A stretch of 64,000 nucleotides of DNA. Source: Enterobacter cloacae (GTDB lineage Bacteria > Pseudomonadota > Gammaproteobacteria > Enterobacterales > Enterobacteriaceae). The position numbers and the translations under genes were made by a program. The notes beneath the pieces were generated by a model that saw only the letters and a program-made list of their open reading frames with translations, was not told the origin of the DNA and did no database searches. The stretch covers positions 3,534,001 to 3,598,000 of the forward strand of contig NZ_CP056117.1 of the NCBI RefSeq assembly GCF_013375935.1. Reading direction: 5' to 3'. This document shows positions 37,324-47,800 of the stretch, piece by piece (positions within the stretch are counted from its first letter, which is position 1; each line of letters begins with the position of its first letter).

Positions 37324-38274
37324 ATGAAAATTCCGAAAAAGAAGAGCGGACACTTCATCTTATCGGCTCATACAAAAAGAGAAAATGCTATGGATAATCA
37401 TATCTCATCCAGGGCCTTGTTACATCGACGGGATGTCATTAAGCACAACCCGCGATTTAGCGAAGCCATAAAAGAGCACTACAGAATTAATGACGCCATC
37501 TATAAAAAACAGCCCCTGTTCTACAAGACGATGCTTCAGGAATCACGCTTCAATATAATACTGTCTATGTGTTGTTTTGTTTTTGGCAATCAGGCCGAGT
37601 CAGTTTCAGAAATTAAGGAATTGTGCTCCCGCTATAATATCGCCAGCCCTAACAGCGTTATCGCGATCATCACAATACTGAAAACCACCGGGCGAATTAA
37701 GACCTGGCGCTGCACCGAAGATCGACGAAAGACAAAAATCGCCCCTACGGATAAGGGACTCGATGAGCTTAAGCGCTATATGTCCGGGGCATTTACGCCC
37801 GTGAGCATTCTTTATCCGGCATTCAATATAAACGTTAACCTGCTGGATAATGATATTTTACGACACAACTTTTTCCGGCGGGCTGCGGAATATCTTTTCC
37901 GGGGATTAACGTTCAGAAAAGTACTTCCTGAGGTCGGGTTATTTATCGATAAAGATGGCGGCCGCATGATTATGCTGTATCTCTACTTACAGGCCATTGA
38001 TAATAAAACCGCACACGGCGCAACCATTGCGTATTCAGCCAGCACGCTGGCAAAAGAATTTTTTGTTTCGCGTATTCACGTTAACCGGATTATCAAGTCG
38101 GCACAGGAGGCGGGTTATCTAAAAGATCGCGGCGACGGCCGGATGTCGGTCTACCCGGCATTTATTGAGCTTGTCGAAAATTATGCCGGGCTCTATTTCG
38201 CCTATGTCACCCATTACATCAACGTGGTGCCAAAAGAACGACGCCATGCCCCCAGCATGACGTCCGCATACTAA
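37324..38274 (+). CDS. Putative transcriptional regulator with two winged-helix regions
   Basis: The 316-residue protein has a first MarR-like winged-helix region at about residues 65-145 (ESVSEIKELCSRYNIASPNSVIAIITILKTTGRIKTWR then DRRKTKIAPTDKG) and a second near 240-290 (SASTLAKEFFVSRIHVNRIIKSAQEAGYLKDRGDGR). I do not recognise a named family. The start at 37324 has AAGG behind it; ATG at 37390 is an alternative. It faces the type I secretion operon, separated by a terminator, and next to an EAL protein, so adhesin control is a reasonable guess only. Confidence 0.6.
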   Translation: MKIPKKKSGHFILSAHTKRENAMDNHISSRALLHRRDVIKHNPRFSEAIKEHYRINDAIYKKQPLFYKTMLQESRFNIILSMCCFVFGNQAESVSEIKELCSRYNIASPNSVIAIITILKTTGRIKTWRCTEDRRKTKIAPTDKGLDELKRYMSGAFTPVSILYPAFNINVNLLDNDILRHNFFRRAAEYLFRGLTFRKVLPEVGLFIDKDGGRMIMLYLYLQAIDNKTAHGATIAYSASTLAKEFFVSRIHVNRIIKSAQEAGYLKDRGDGRMSVYPAFIELVENYAGLYFAYVTHYINVVPKERRHAPSMTSAY

Positions 38275-38281
38275 TCTCACC

Positions 38282-38310
38282 GGCGTTCGGCTTGCTGAAC
38301 GCCTTTTTTA
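38282..38310 (+). terminator. Terminator of the regulator gene
   Basis: GGCGTTC-N8-GAACGCC is followed by TTTTTTA. The T-run overlaps the stop codon of the convergent adaptor gene. Confidence 0.85.
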
Positions 38311-39484
38311 TCGCTCGCGAAGCGCCTCTTTTGCTTTATTGAGCGGCTTCAGCAGATAATCAATAATCGATTTACTGCCGGTTTTGATATCGACGGTGGC
38401 TATCATGCCCGGAAACACCGGAAATGCTTTACCCTGCCTGTTCGTCAGGTGGTTACTCTCCGTACGGATATAAACGCGATAGTAATAGACGTCCCTTTTT
38501 ACCTCGTCCTGGAGCGTATCCGGGGAAATCATCGTCACCTCGCCCTTCAGCCCGCCGTAGATGGAGTAGTCATAGGCGGTAATTTTGACCAGCGCTTTTT
38601 GCCCCGGATGGATAAACGCCACGTCGCGCGGGGAGATTTTCGCCTCGATAACCATCTGGTCGTCAAGCGGGACCAGGCTCATCAGCTTGCCGTTTGGCGG
38701 GATCACCCCGCCTACCGTCGTCACGTCAATATCCTTTACGATGCCGCGCACCGGCGCATTGAAGGTCAGACGAGTCAGCGAATCTTCGCGCCCTTTCATG
38801 ACGGAACGCTGCGCTTCGATCTCCGCGTTGGCCTTCGCCAGCTCTTCACGCGCGCGAACGTAGTACTGGTTCTTCATCTCGGTGATTTTATTCTCAAGCT
38901 CGTTCTTCTGGCGCTCAAGACGCAGCACCTCAACCTTGCTGGCCGCGCCCTGCACAACCAGCGGACGGGTTAGCGCCAGCTCGCGCTGCACCAGCGCCGC
39001 TCCCTGACGCAGCCCGGCCAGCCCTTTTTCCAGGCTCTCGCGGCGTGACTGATAAAGTGCCGTTTCCTGCTTAACCAGCTCGACGTCATCGTCCAGCTCC
39101 GCCGGGAAAGCCAGCGCCGTATCGTTTACCTCGGCCTTCAGGCGCGCGGCGGTTGCCAGCGCGGCATTAAGGCGGGATTCACTCTCCAGCACGCTGGATT
39201 CCGTTTTGGTGCGGTCGAGCTGCGCCAGCTGCTGGCCCCGCTCGACGATATCGCCTTCGCGCACCAGCAGGCTGTGAATAATCCCCCCCTTCCAGGGACT
39301 GGATCACCTGTTCGTGGGACGACGGGATCACCTTGCCGCTGCCGGTCGTCACCTCATCCAGCTGGAAAAGGCTGGCCCAGATGATAAAGACCGCCAGCAG
39401 GGCAAACAAAGACCAGGCCACCAGCGTGGAGCGCGGCAGGCGCGGCTCCTTCAGCCGGCTGTTAAAACGGGAGAAATCATTCAT
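38308..39484 (-). pseudogene. HlyD-family type I secretion adaptor, broken by one extra base in a C7 tract
   Basis: The start codes for MNDFSRFNSRLKEPRLPRST, one membrane helix and GSGKVIPSSHEQVIQSLEGG; the next frame continues VREGDIVERGQQLAQLDRTKTESSV with the coiled-coil hairpin and the lipoyl/barrel parts (LTFNAPVRGIVKDIDVTTVGG, IHPGQKALVKITAYDYSIYGGLKG). They join as LEGGIIHSLLVREGD if one C is removed from 39283-39289, giving 391 residues, full length for the family. It bridges the ABC exporter to the TolC-like channel. Its ATG overlaps the exporter stop by 4 nt (ATGA). An intact adhesin system would need this gene, so an assembly error is likely. Confidence 0.85.
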
Positions 39485-41646
39485 GCCACGCCCTCCGCTT
39501 TCAGTTTGACGGTACGCTGGGGCGCCTGCTGCGGCGCCATGCCGTGCTGGCGCAGGATGGCATCCCGCGGGCCGTCCATCACCACTTTACCGTTTTCCAG
39601 CACGATGATGCGGTCCACCAGCTCCAGAATCGGCAGACGATGGGTAGCGACCACCAGCGTCCGGCGCTTGCCCAGCCACTGCCTGAGGTGCTGAATAAAC
39701 TGCTTTTCGCTCACCTCGTCCAGCCAGGCGGTAGGCTCGTCCAGCAGCAGAATATTCGGCGACGTGATCAGCGCGCGGGCCAGCAGCAGCGCCTGACGCT
39801 GGCCGCCTGAAAGCCCCGCGCCCCCTTCATTGATGATGTAGTTCAGCCCCATTTTCTGCTTACGCACAAACTCCAGCGCGCCGCTGTTGACCAGCGCCTG
39901 GTGGATCTCGTCGTCCGTCGCCAGCGGGTTACCCATCAGGATGTTGTCCCGCACGGAGCCAAAGAACAGCCGCGCCTGCTGGCTCAGCAGCTGCATGTCG
40001 CGGCGCACGTCGGCCGGATCCAGATGATTGAGCGCGATATCGTCCAGCAGAATGCTGCCCTGCTGCGGCTCCTGCATGCCGGCCAGCAGCTGTAGCAAGG
40101 TGCTTTTCCCGGAGCCGTTGCGCCCGAGTACCGCCACGCGCTCCCCGGCGCGAATGCGCAGCTTGCTGATGCTCAGCACGGTAAGCTTCTCTTCTTCGTC
40201 ATAGTAAAAACCCACGTCGTCGAGAACGTAGTCGCCCCGCAGGTGCGCTTTGTGCACCTTTTTGCCCTGCTGAGGATCGTCAATCGGGCGCTGCATCAGA
40301 TCGTCCAGGCCCTTTCTCGCCACCTTCGCCGACTGCCAGCGGGAAAGCACGCCGGAAATCTGCGACAGCGGCGCGATAGTGCGCGAGGCCAGAATCGAGG
40401 TCCCCACCAGCGCGCCGGTGGTCATATCGCCGCTGATAACCAGATAGCACCCCACCAGCAACACTACCGCGTAAACGATGGACTGTACCTCCTGCGTCCA
40501 CGTCAGCAGCAGCCCGGTCAGCCAGCGCTGCTTCATGCCGACGCTTGCAGCCACGTCGTTGGTGTTGTTCCACTGGTTCTGAAAGCGCTGTTCGGCGCGC
40601 ATGAGCTTAATGTCCTCGATGCCCTGCACCGCCTCCACCAGCGTGGCGTTACGGATGGCCGATTCGCGCATCCCCTCGCTGGACAGCTTCCCGAGCGGGC
40701 GCTGTACCAGCAGGCCGGGGATCAGCAGCAGCGGAACGGCCAGCAGCACCACCAGCACCAGCGGGCCGCCAATCATCCACAGGATGAAGACAAACAGCAG
40801 GAAGAACGGCAGATCGGAAATGGCCGCGATGGTGGTTGAGGTGATTAGCTCGCGCACCGACTCCAGCTCGCGGATCTGGGCGATAAACGAGCCGGTCGAC
40901 CTTGAGCGAGCGCCGTTTTTGATCCGCAGGGCGTGGGCGAACACGCGTTCAGAAATGCGCAGATCCGCGCGTTTCCCCACCACGTCCGAAATATGCACCC
41001 GCAGCATGCGCATGATGAACTCGAACACAATGGCAATCATTACCCCGCCGAACAGGACCCACAGCGTGGCCTCCGACTGCGACGGCACCACCCTGTCGTA
41101 CACCTGCATGGAAAAGACCATCCCGGAGAGCGCCAGCACGTTAGCGACCAGCGCCACCAGCATGATGTCGCCGTAGCGCCGCCAGTCCTTCAGCGCCAGC
41201 TGCCAGAACCAGTTCTTCTCGTACGGTTTGATGTACTCGTCTACGCGGGCATCCGGCGTGGACTCCAGCGGGCGCAGCACCATCAGCCCCTTCAGGCGTG
41301 GCCCCAGCTCTTCGCGGGTGAGCGTCGTCTCAAGGCCGCCGTCGCCGCTAAACTGCAGGCTGACGTTGCCGTCGCTGTCCATACGGTTAATCACCGCAAT
41401 CTGCCCGCCGGTAAATTCCGCCAGCAGGGGTAAACGCCACGGATCGAGCGAGACCGCCTCCGCCGCCACCATACGCATCCCCAGCCCCAGCTGGCGCGCC
41501 ATCTCCTCCAGCACCAGCTGGCGCGGCGACTGACTTTCGTGGTTAATCGTTACCCGAACATGCTCAGCCGAAAAGTCCAGCCGATAGTGCTTCGCGATGA
41601 TGAGCATGCCCTGCAGCCAGGGTTCGTACTGTGGATGTGTCTTCAT
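39481..41646 (-). CDS. Type I secretion ABC exporter (LapB/HlyB-like)
   Basis: The 721-residue protein has an N-terminal C39-like domain without the peptidase Cys (about residues 1-140), six membrane helices at about 160-440 and a nucleotide-binding domain with Walker A LGRNGSGKST, Q-loop LSQQA, signature LSGGQRQ, Walker B NILLLDEPTAWLD and the His of VVATHR. The degenerate C39 domain is typical of exporters of RTX proteins and giant adhesins that keep a C-terminal signal. It follows the adhesin gene by 176 bp, across a hairpin. Confidence 0.92.
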   Translation of the reverse strand: MKTHPQYEPWLQGMLIIAKHYRLDFSAEHVRVTINHESQSPRQLVLEEMARQLGLGMRMVAAEAVSLDPWRLPLLAEFTGGQIAVINRMDSDGNVSLQFSGDGGLETTLTREELGPRLKGLMVLRPLESTPDARVDEYIKPYEKNWFWQLALKDWRRYGDIMLVALVANVLALSGMVFSMQVYDRVVPSQSEATLWVLFGGVMIAIVFEFIMRMLRVHISDVVGKRADLRISERVFAHALRIKNGARSRSTGSFIAQIRELESVRELITSTTIAAISDLPFFLLFVFILWMIGGPLVLVVLLAVPLLLIPGLLVQRPLGKLSSEGMRESAIRNATLVEAVQGIEDIKLMRAEQRFQNQWNNTNDVAASVGMKQRWLTGLLLTWTQEVQSIVYAVVLLVGCYLVISGDMTTGALVGTSILASRTIAPLSQISGVLSRWQSAKVARKGLDDLMQRPIDDPQQGKKVHKAHLRGDYVLDDVGFYYDEEEKLTVLSISKLRIRAGERVAVLGRNGSGKSTLLQLLAGMQEPQQGSILLDDIALNHLDPADVRRDMQLLSQQARLFFGSVRDNILMGNPLATDDEIHQALVNSGALEFVRKQKMGLNYIINEGGAGLSGGQRQALLLARALITSPNILLLDEPTAWLDEVSEKQFIQHLRQWLGKRRTLVVATHRLPILELVDRIIVLENGKVVMDGPRDAILRQHGMAPQQAPQRTVKLKAEGVA

Positions 41647-41792
41647 AATGCTACGTCCTGTTCAGGGCGATAATTTCGCACTGAAATGATACCTTTGCGG
41701 GACGATAAGTAATGGAACGATCCCTAAACGAACCCGCAAAATAATCTTGTGAAATATAGGGTTATGGCTATTCGTGTAAAGAAACGCAAAAG

Positions 41793-41816
41793 GCCGCGAG
41801 GATCGCTCCCCGCGGC
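41793..41816 (-). terminator. Hairpin between the adhesin and exporter genes
   Basis: On the minus strand GCCGCG pairs with CGCGGC and is followed by CTTTTGCGTTT. As the exporter gene lies downstream on the same strand with little room for a promoter, this may be a partial terminator that lowers exporter expression relative to the adhesin. Confidence 0.6.
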
Positions 41817-41822
41817 AGGTTT

Positions 41823-44800
41823 TTACGCAATTAACAGCTGATGATTAGCCAGCAGCGTGGCCAGATCAGTCTGCACGCCGTTCAGCGTCACCAGGGTGGT
41901 CGGCGTGAACTGCCCGCCCGCCCCGTCCAGGTCAACCTGGATCTCGGTGTTGCTGCCGTTCTGCACCACGCGGATGTAATCGGCGATGTTGCCCGCGCTG
42001 CTGTCCAGCGTGGCGACGCCGTTGACATAGCTCGCCGAGCCGCTGCCGGTATAGCCGCTGTCGGACAGCAGGTCGCGCAGGTCAATGCGATCCGTATCCG
42101 CCGTCCCCTCCCAGGTACCGACGGTGAAGCCGTTGACCACATCGCTGCCGTTCCCGCCGGTCGCGTCCGAGGCGCTGATCAGCTTATAGAGCAACGTGTC
42201 GTGACCGCCGCTGCCGATGTTGAAGGTGTCGTTACCGCCGCGACCTTCGAACTGGTTATCACCGCTGTTGCCGGTAATGACGTCGTCGTAGTCAGAGCCG
42301 TTGATCCCTTCAATATTGAGCAGTCGTGACGTACCGAACCCGGTGTCCTGCGCGGTTGAGAGGCGCAAATCGACGGTTACGCCGGACGTGGCGTTGCGGT
42401 AATCCACCGCGTCCATTCCGCCGGTGTTGCTCCAGGTGTCATAGTCGGAATGGGTATTCCAGCCGCCGGAGCCGTTGTAGGTATAGGTGCCATCCTCCGC
42501 GATAAAGGTGTCGTTATACCCGGTACCGGTAATCGTTCCGCTGTGGCCGCCGGTGGCCGCTTCGGCGGTGAGCACGTAGCCCTCCTTGCCGTTGCCCGCC
42601 TCCAGGCCGCTCCAGGTGACGTTATCCGACACGCCGTTGGTGATTTTCACGATCTCTGCCGAGTAGGTCTCGTTCGGATCCAGGCCGTAGAAGCTCACCA
42701 GCGCGGAGGTATCGTTCGAACCAATACCGGACTGGGCGTTGATGATCTGCGAGGCCACCAGCACGCCTGCGGCGTTGTACAGGTTGACCGTATTGCCGTA
42801 GTAGGCGTTGATGCCTTCGCTGTCGACAATGTGCAGATGCATCGCGGTACCGTCCGCAATGGTCTTGCTGTTTTGCACCAGCACCACCTTGCCGTTTTGC
42901 TGCGAGACCAGCAGGTCCTTCGCACCGTCCCAGTTGTAGTCCACTGCGGCCACGCCGGTAACGTTAGCAAGCCCTGACGCCAGCTGGCTGGAGGTCCAGC
43001 TTGAGCCGTAGCCGTTGTTGGTGAACAGCGTCGCGGTCTGCGAGCCGCCGTAGGTGCTGAGCTTAACGATGTCCATCTGCCCGTCACCGTTCCAGTCTAC
43101 CGCCACCGACAGATAGCCCGCGGAGGCGTTAGAGGCCTCAACCGCGCTCTTGGTGGTGGACAACTGTCCTGCACCGTTGTTGTAGTAAATCACCCCACCG
43201 GTGTTGTTGTAGCTGCTGCCCAGGTACAGATCCATGTAGCCATCACCGTTGAAGTCCGCCCACGTCATGGACGCCGCCGTGGTGGTATTCGCCGCGTTCA
43301 CCACAAACACGTTGGTCATGTTCTGGCCGATGGACAGCGTACCGTTGCCGTTGTTGTTAATCACGGTAAGCGAGTACGCGCCGCTGCGGTTGGTGTGCTG
43401 CACAATATCCACCGTGCCGTCGTTGTTCAGGTCGACGCCGGAAATCTCGCGCCCGGAATCAAACTGACCGTAGAACCCACCCTCACCGCCGGTGCCATCC
43501 GGCGACAGAACGCCGTTGTTGTTCACCAGGTAGGTCAGGGAGTCCATACCGGCATCACCGTAGGCCAGGTCCAGATAGCCATCCCCGGTTTTATCGTACG
43601 CCATCACCCCGCCGTACCAGATGGTGGTCCCCATCGCCAGCTGGCTGGCGTTATAGGTGCTGCCATCGTAGGTCCACATCACCTGCGTGGAGCCGGCGTA
43701 GGTGTTCTCCGTTGCGAAGATATCCTGCGTGCCGTTACGGTCGAAGTCGGCGGCGGTCTGGCTCACCACGTAGTAGCCGCGGGTATTGCTCAGCGTATTT
43801 CCGGCATAGGTCGAGCTATCGCTGCTGGAGTAAGACTGGCTGTTAGCAATGATGCTCCACAGGCCGCTGCTGTTCGTGCCGACGGTCATGGTCGAGTTGT
43901 TGCTGTTCCCCGTCGTGGTCGCCCAGTCGGTATTCACCGTGGTGGTATCAATCACCAGGCTGCCGGTCGCCGTGCCGGTGGTATTGCCGTTGCCCGCGCT
44001 GCTCTTGACCTGCGCCGTGACGTCGTAGCTCGCCACGCTAAGGGCATCGCCGTCCGGGATCTGCAGATACCAGGTGTTGTGATCCGGATCGACGACGACC
44101 GCACCGCCGGTCTGCGAGGTATAGGTTTTACCGTTCACCGTCACCACCAGATATTCACCGTTCACCAGGTCTGCGGATACCGTACCGCTGACAATCGGCG
44201 TGGTATCGGAGGTGGTCTGGGCGGTAATTGCCGCCGTGGTGGTCGGTACGCTGGTATCGACGTTCAGCACAAACCCGTCCGATTCCGTGTAGTTACCGGC
44301 TTTATCGGTGACGCGCACAATGTAGGTGTGGTTGCCATCGCTCAGGCCGTTGTCCTGGAAGGACCAGCTGGCGCTGCCGTTCATGGTCACCTGACCAAGC
44401 AGGATTCCGTCACGGTAAAGCTGCACAATTTCACCGTCCTCCGGGGCGCGGTTGAGCGTACCGTTAATCAGCGGCGAGGTATCATCCGTCGCGACTGACG
44501 CGCCGTAGGTGCCCTGACGTTCGCCTTCCCCGTCGGTGTAGCTGACCACCGTTCCCACCGTGTCAGGCGGCGTGGTATCCACCGTCACGATCTGAGAAGC
44601 GGTCGAGCCAACGTTGCCCGCCTGGTCAACAATCCGCACCTGATAAGCGTAATCCCCGTCAGGCAGATCGCGGGTATCGGTGTAGCTCCAGCGCTGGTTC
44701 GTCACCGAAGCGTCAACCCACGTATTGCCGCCGTCGAGGCTGATCTGCACCCGCTCGTCGCCTGCAAGCGCGCTGCCGAGCGAGCCGTTGAGGGTCAGAG

Positions 44801-47800
44801 TGGTGTCCATGGTGATGAAATCACTGCCGGACTGCCCGGTATCGTCGCTGATGCTGTCGATGGTGATGCCGTACTGCGGCGCCTGCGTGTCCACCGTTAC
44901 CGCCTGCGACGCGGTAGCGCCGACGTTCCCCGCCTGGTCGACGACTCTCACCTGGTAACTGTAGCTACCGTCGGTCAGCGTGCGCGTGTCGCTATAGCGC
45001 CACTGCGTGCCGCTCACGGTGGCGTATACCCAGGTGGTGCCGCCGTCCATGCTTACCTGCACGTACTCTCCCGCCCCCAGCTCCGCCCCGAGCGTGCCGT
45101 TGAGGGTGTACGAGGTCGAGCTGGTCAGGAAATCGTTGTTATCGAAGCCGGTATCCACGGTGATGTTATCCACGGTCACCGTAATCGCGGCATCTGGCGC
45201 CACCGTATCGACGGTCACCTGCTGATGCGCGCTGGCGCCCACGTTGCCCGCCGCATCGACCACGCGCACGTAGTAGTCATAGGTCTGGTTACCCAGCGTG
45301 CGTCCGTCCACGTAGTACCAGCTGTTGCCGGTGACGATAACGTTCTGCCAGGTTACGCCGCCGTCGATGCTGATCTGGGCATACTCCCCGTCGGCCAGCG
45401 TCGCGCCCAGCGATCCGCGCAGCGTCAGCGAGGTATCGTTGGTGATAAAGTCGCTGCTGCTCAGGCCGGTATCGTCGCTGATGCTGTCGATAGCGATCGT
45501 TTTGCTGGCGTCCGGCGCTACGGTATCAATCGTGACAACCTGGCTGGTCGTCGCGCTGACGTTCCCCGCGTCGTCAATCACCCGCAGCTGGTAGTTGTAG
45601 TCGCCGTCGGCAAGCGTGCGGCCGTCCATATACGTCCAGCTCAGCCCGCTCACGCTCACGTCGGTCCAGGTCACGCCGCCGTCGAGGCTGATCTGCGCGT
45701 GGTCGCCGCTGCCGAGGGCCGCCCCGAGCGTGCCCTTCAGGCTGATCTGGGTGTCGCTGGTGATAAAGTCGCTGCCGGACAGGCCGGTATCCTGCGAAAC
45801 GGCATCCACGGTTATGGTCGTTGCAGCAGGCTTCGTCAGGTCAATCACCACGTCCTGGCTGTCCGTTGCCCCCACGTTCCCGGCGTTATCAATCACCCGC
45901 ACCTGGTACGCGTACGTACCGTCGGTCAGGGTGCGGCCGTCGGTATAGCGCCATGTGGTGCCGGTCACGGCCAGGTCAGTCCAGGTCGCGCCGCCGTCGA
46001 GGCTGATCTGCGCCTTCTCGTTATTGCCGAGCGCCGCCGTCAGCGAGCCGTTGACCAACACCTGTCCGTCGTTAGTGATGAAATCACTCGCGCTCAGGCC
46101 GGTGTCGTTTTGCAGGGAATCAATGCTGATGCCCATTGACGGCGCGGTCAGATCCACGGTGACGGTGTGGCTGTCGCTGGCGGCGTTGCCGATGGCATTG
46201 CTCACCTGAGCGTTGATGACGTACGAGCCGCCGTCCGCCAGCGCGGTCACGTCCGCGCTACCGAGCGTATAGCTCCAGCTGCCGTCCGCCTGCACGGTGG
46301 CGGTATAGGTTTTGCCGTTCAGCGTGATGGTCACCGTCTGGCCCGCAGGCGCGTCGGTGGTCCCGCTGATAACCAGAGGCGTGCCGTGCTCGGCGGCGTT
46401 AACGATGTCGTCCTGCGCAAACGTGTTGATGCCGATCGTCGGCACGTCGCCGTTCAGCGTCACGTCGTGCGATGCGCTGCCGGGGTTCCCCGCCTTATCG
46501 CTCACCGAGGCGGTAATGGTGTACTCCCCGTCGGTCAGGCCAAGGAAGTCGCGGCCCGGCACGAAGACCGACCACGCCCCGTCCGCCGCGACGGTCGCCT
46601 GGTAGCTGTGCCCGTTGAAGGAGACGGTGACCGTCTGCCCCTGCTCCGCCGTGGTGGTGCCGCTGATGGTCTGGCCCGCCAGCTGCTCGGCGTTGTTCAC
46701 AATATCGTCATCGGCGACGGTGCTGATGGTCACGGTCGGCGCCGTGGTGTCTACCGTTAAGGTATGCGTGGTCTGGCCGTTATTCCCGGCTTTGTCGTTA
46801 ACCGAGGCGGTCACCGTCAGCGCGCCGTCGTTCAGGGCAGCCAGGTCGGCGGCAGGAACGTCGAGCGTCCAGGTGCCGTCGTTTGCCACAGTGGCGGTAT
46901 AGGTTTTCCCACCCAGCGTCACGGTGACGGTCTGGCCCGCCTCGGCGCTGGAGGAGCCGCGAACGGTCAGCGGCAGCTGCGCTTCCGCCGCATTCAGCAC
47001 GTCATCCCCTGACAGCGCCGCAATGCTCACCACCGGCGCGGTGGTATCCACGCTGATAGTATGCGCTGCCGAAGCGCCGTTGCCCGCGCTGTCGTGCGCC
47101 GATACAGAAACCTGATAGCGCGCGCCGTCCGCCAGCGCGCCGACGTCCGCAGCCGGAACGGTGGTAGTCCACGAGCCGTCGCTCTGGATGGTGGCCGTAT
47201 AGCTCTTGCCGTTGAGGGTCACGGTAACCTGCGTACCGCTGGCAAACTGCGCGCTCGACCCGCTAATCACCAGCTCGTTGCCCGCTTCCGCGGCGTTAAT
47301 AACGTCATCGCCGCCGATAGCGTTCACCGTCAGCGCGACGGAGGCCGTGTTCACGACGACGTCGTGGGTCCGGGTGCTGCTGTTGCCCGCGCTGTCGGTG
47401 ATGGTCGCGGTAAGGGTCACGGTGCCGTCGTTGAGCGCAGAAATCACGCTGGCCGGAACGCCCACGCTCCAGTTACCGCTGGCGTCAACGGTGGTGGTGT
47501 ACTGGTTCGTACCTAAGGTGATGAACACCTTATCGCCGACGTTCGCGCCGGTTGCCGTGCCGCTGACGATCTGCGCCTGCGCGTGCTCCACGCTGTTAAT
47601 AACGTTATCGCCCGCCACGACGTTAAAGCTGACGGTCGGCGGCGTGGTGTCCAGCGTAATCGCCTTGCTCGCGCTGCCCGGGTTCCCCGCGGCATCGCTG
47701 ACGCTGACCTGCACGGTGTAACCGTTGTCTGCCAGGGCGGACAGATCGGTGCCAGGAACATTGACGCTCCAGACGCCCCCCTGCTGCACCTGGGCGGTAT

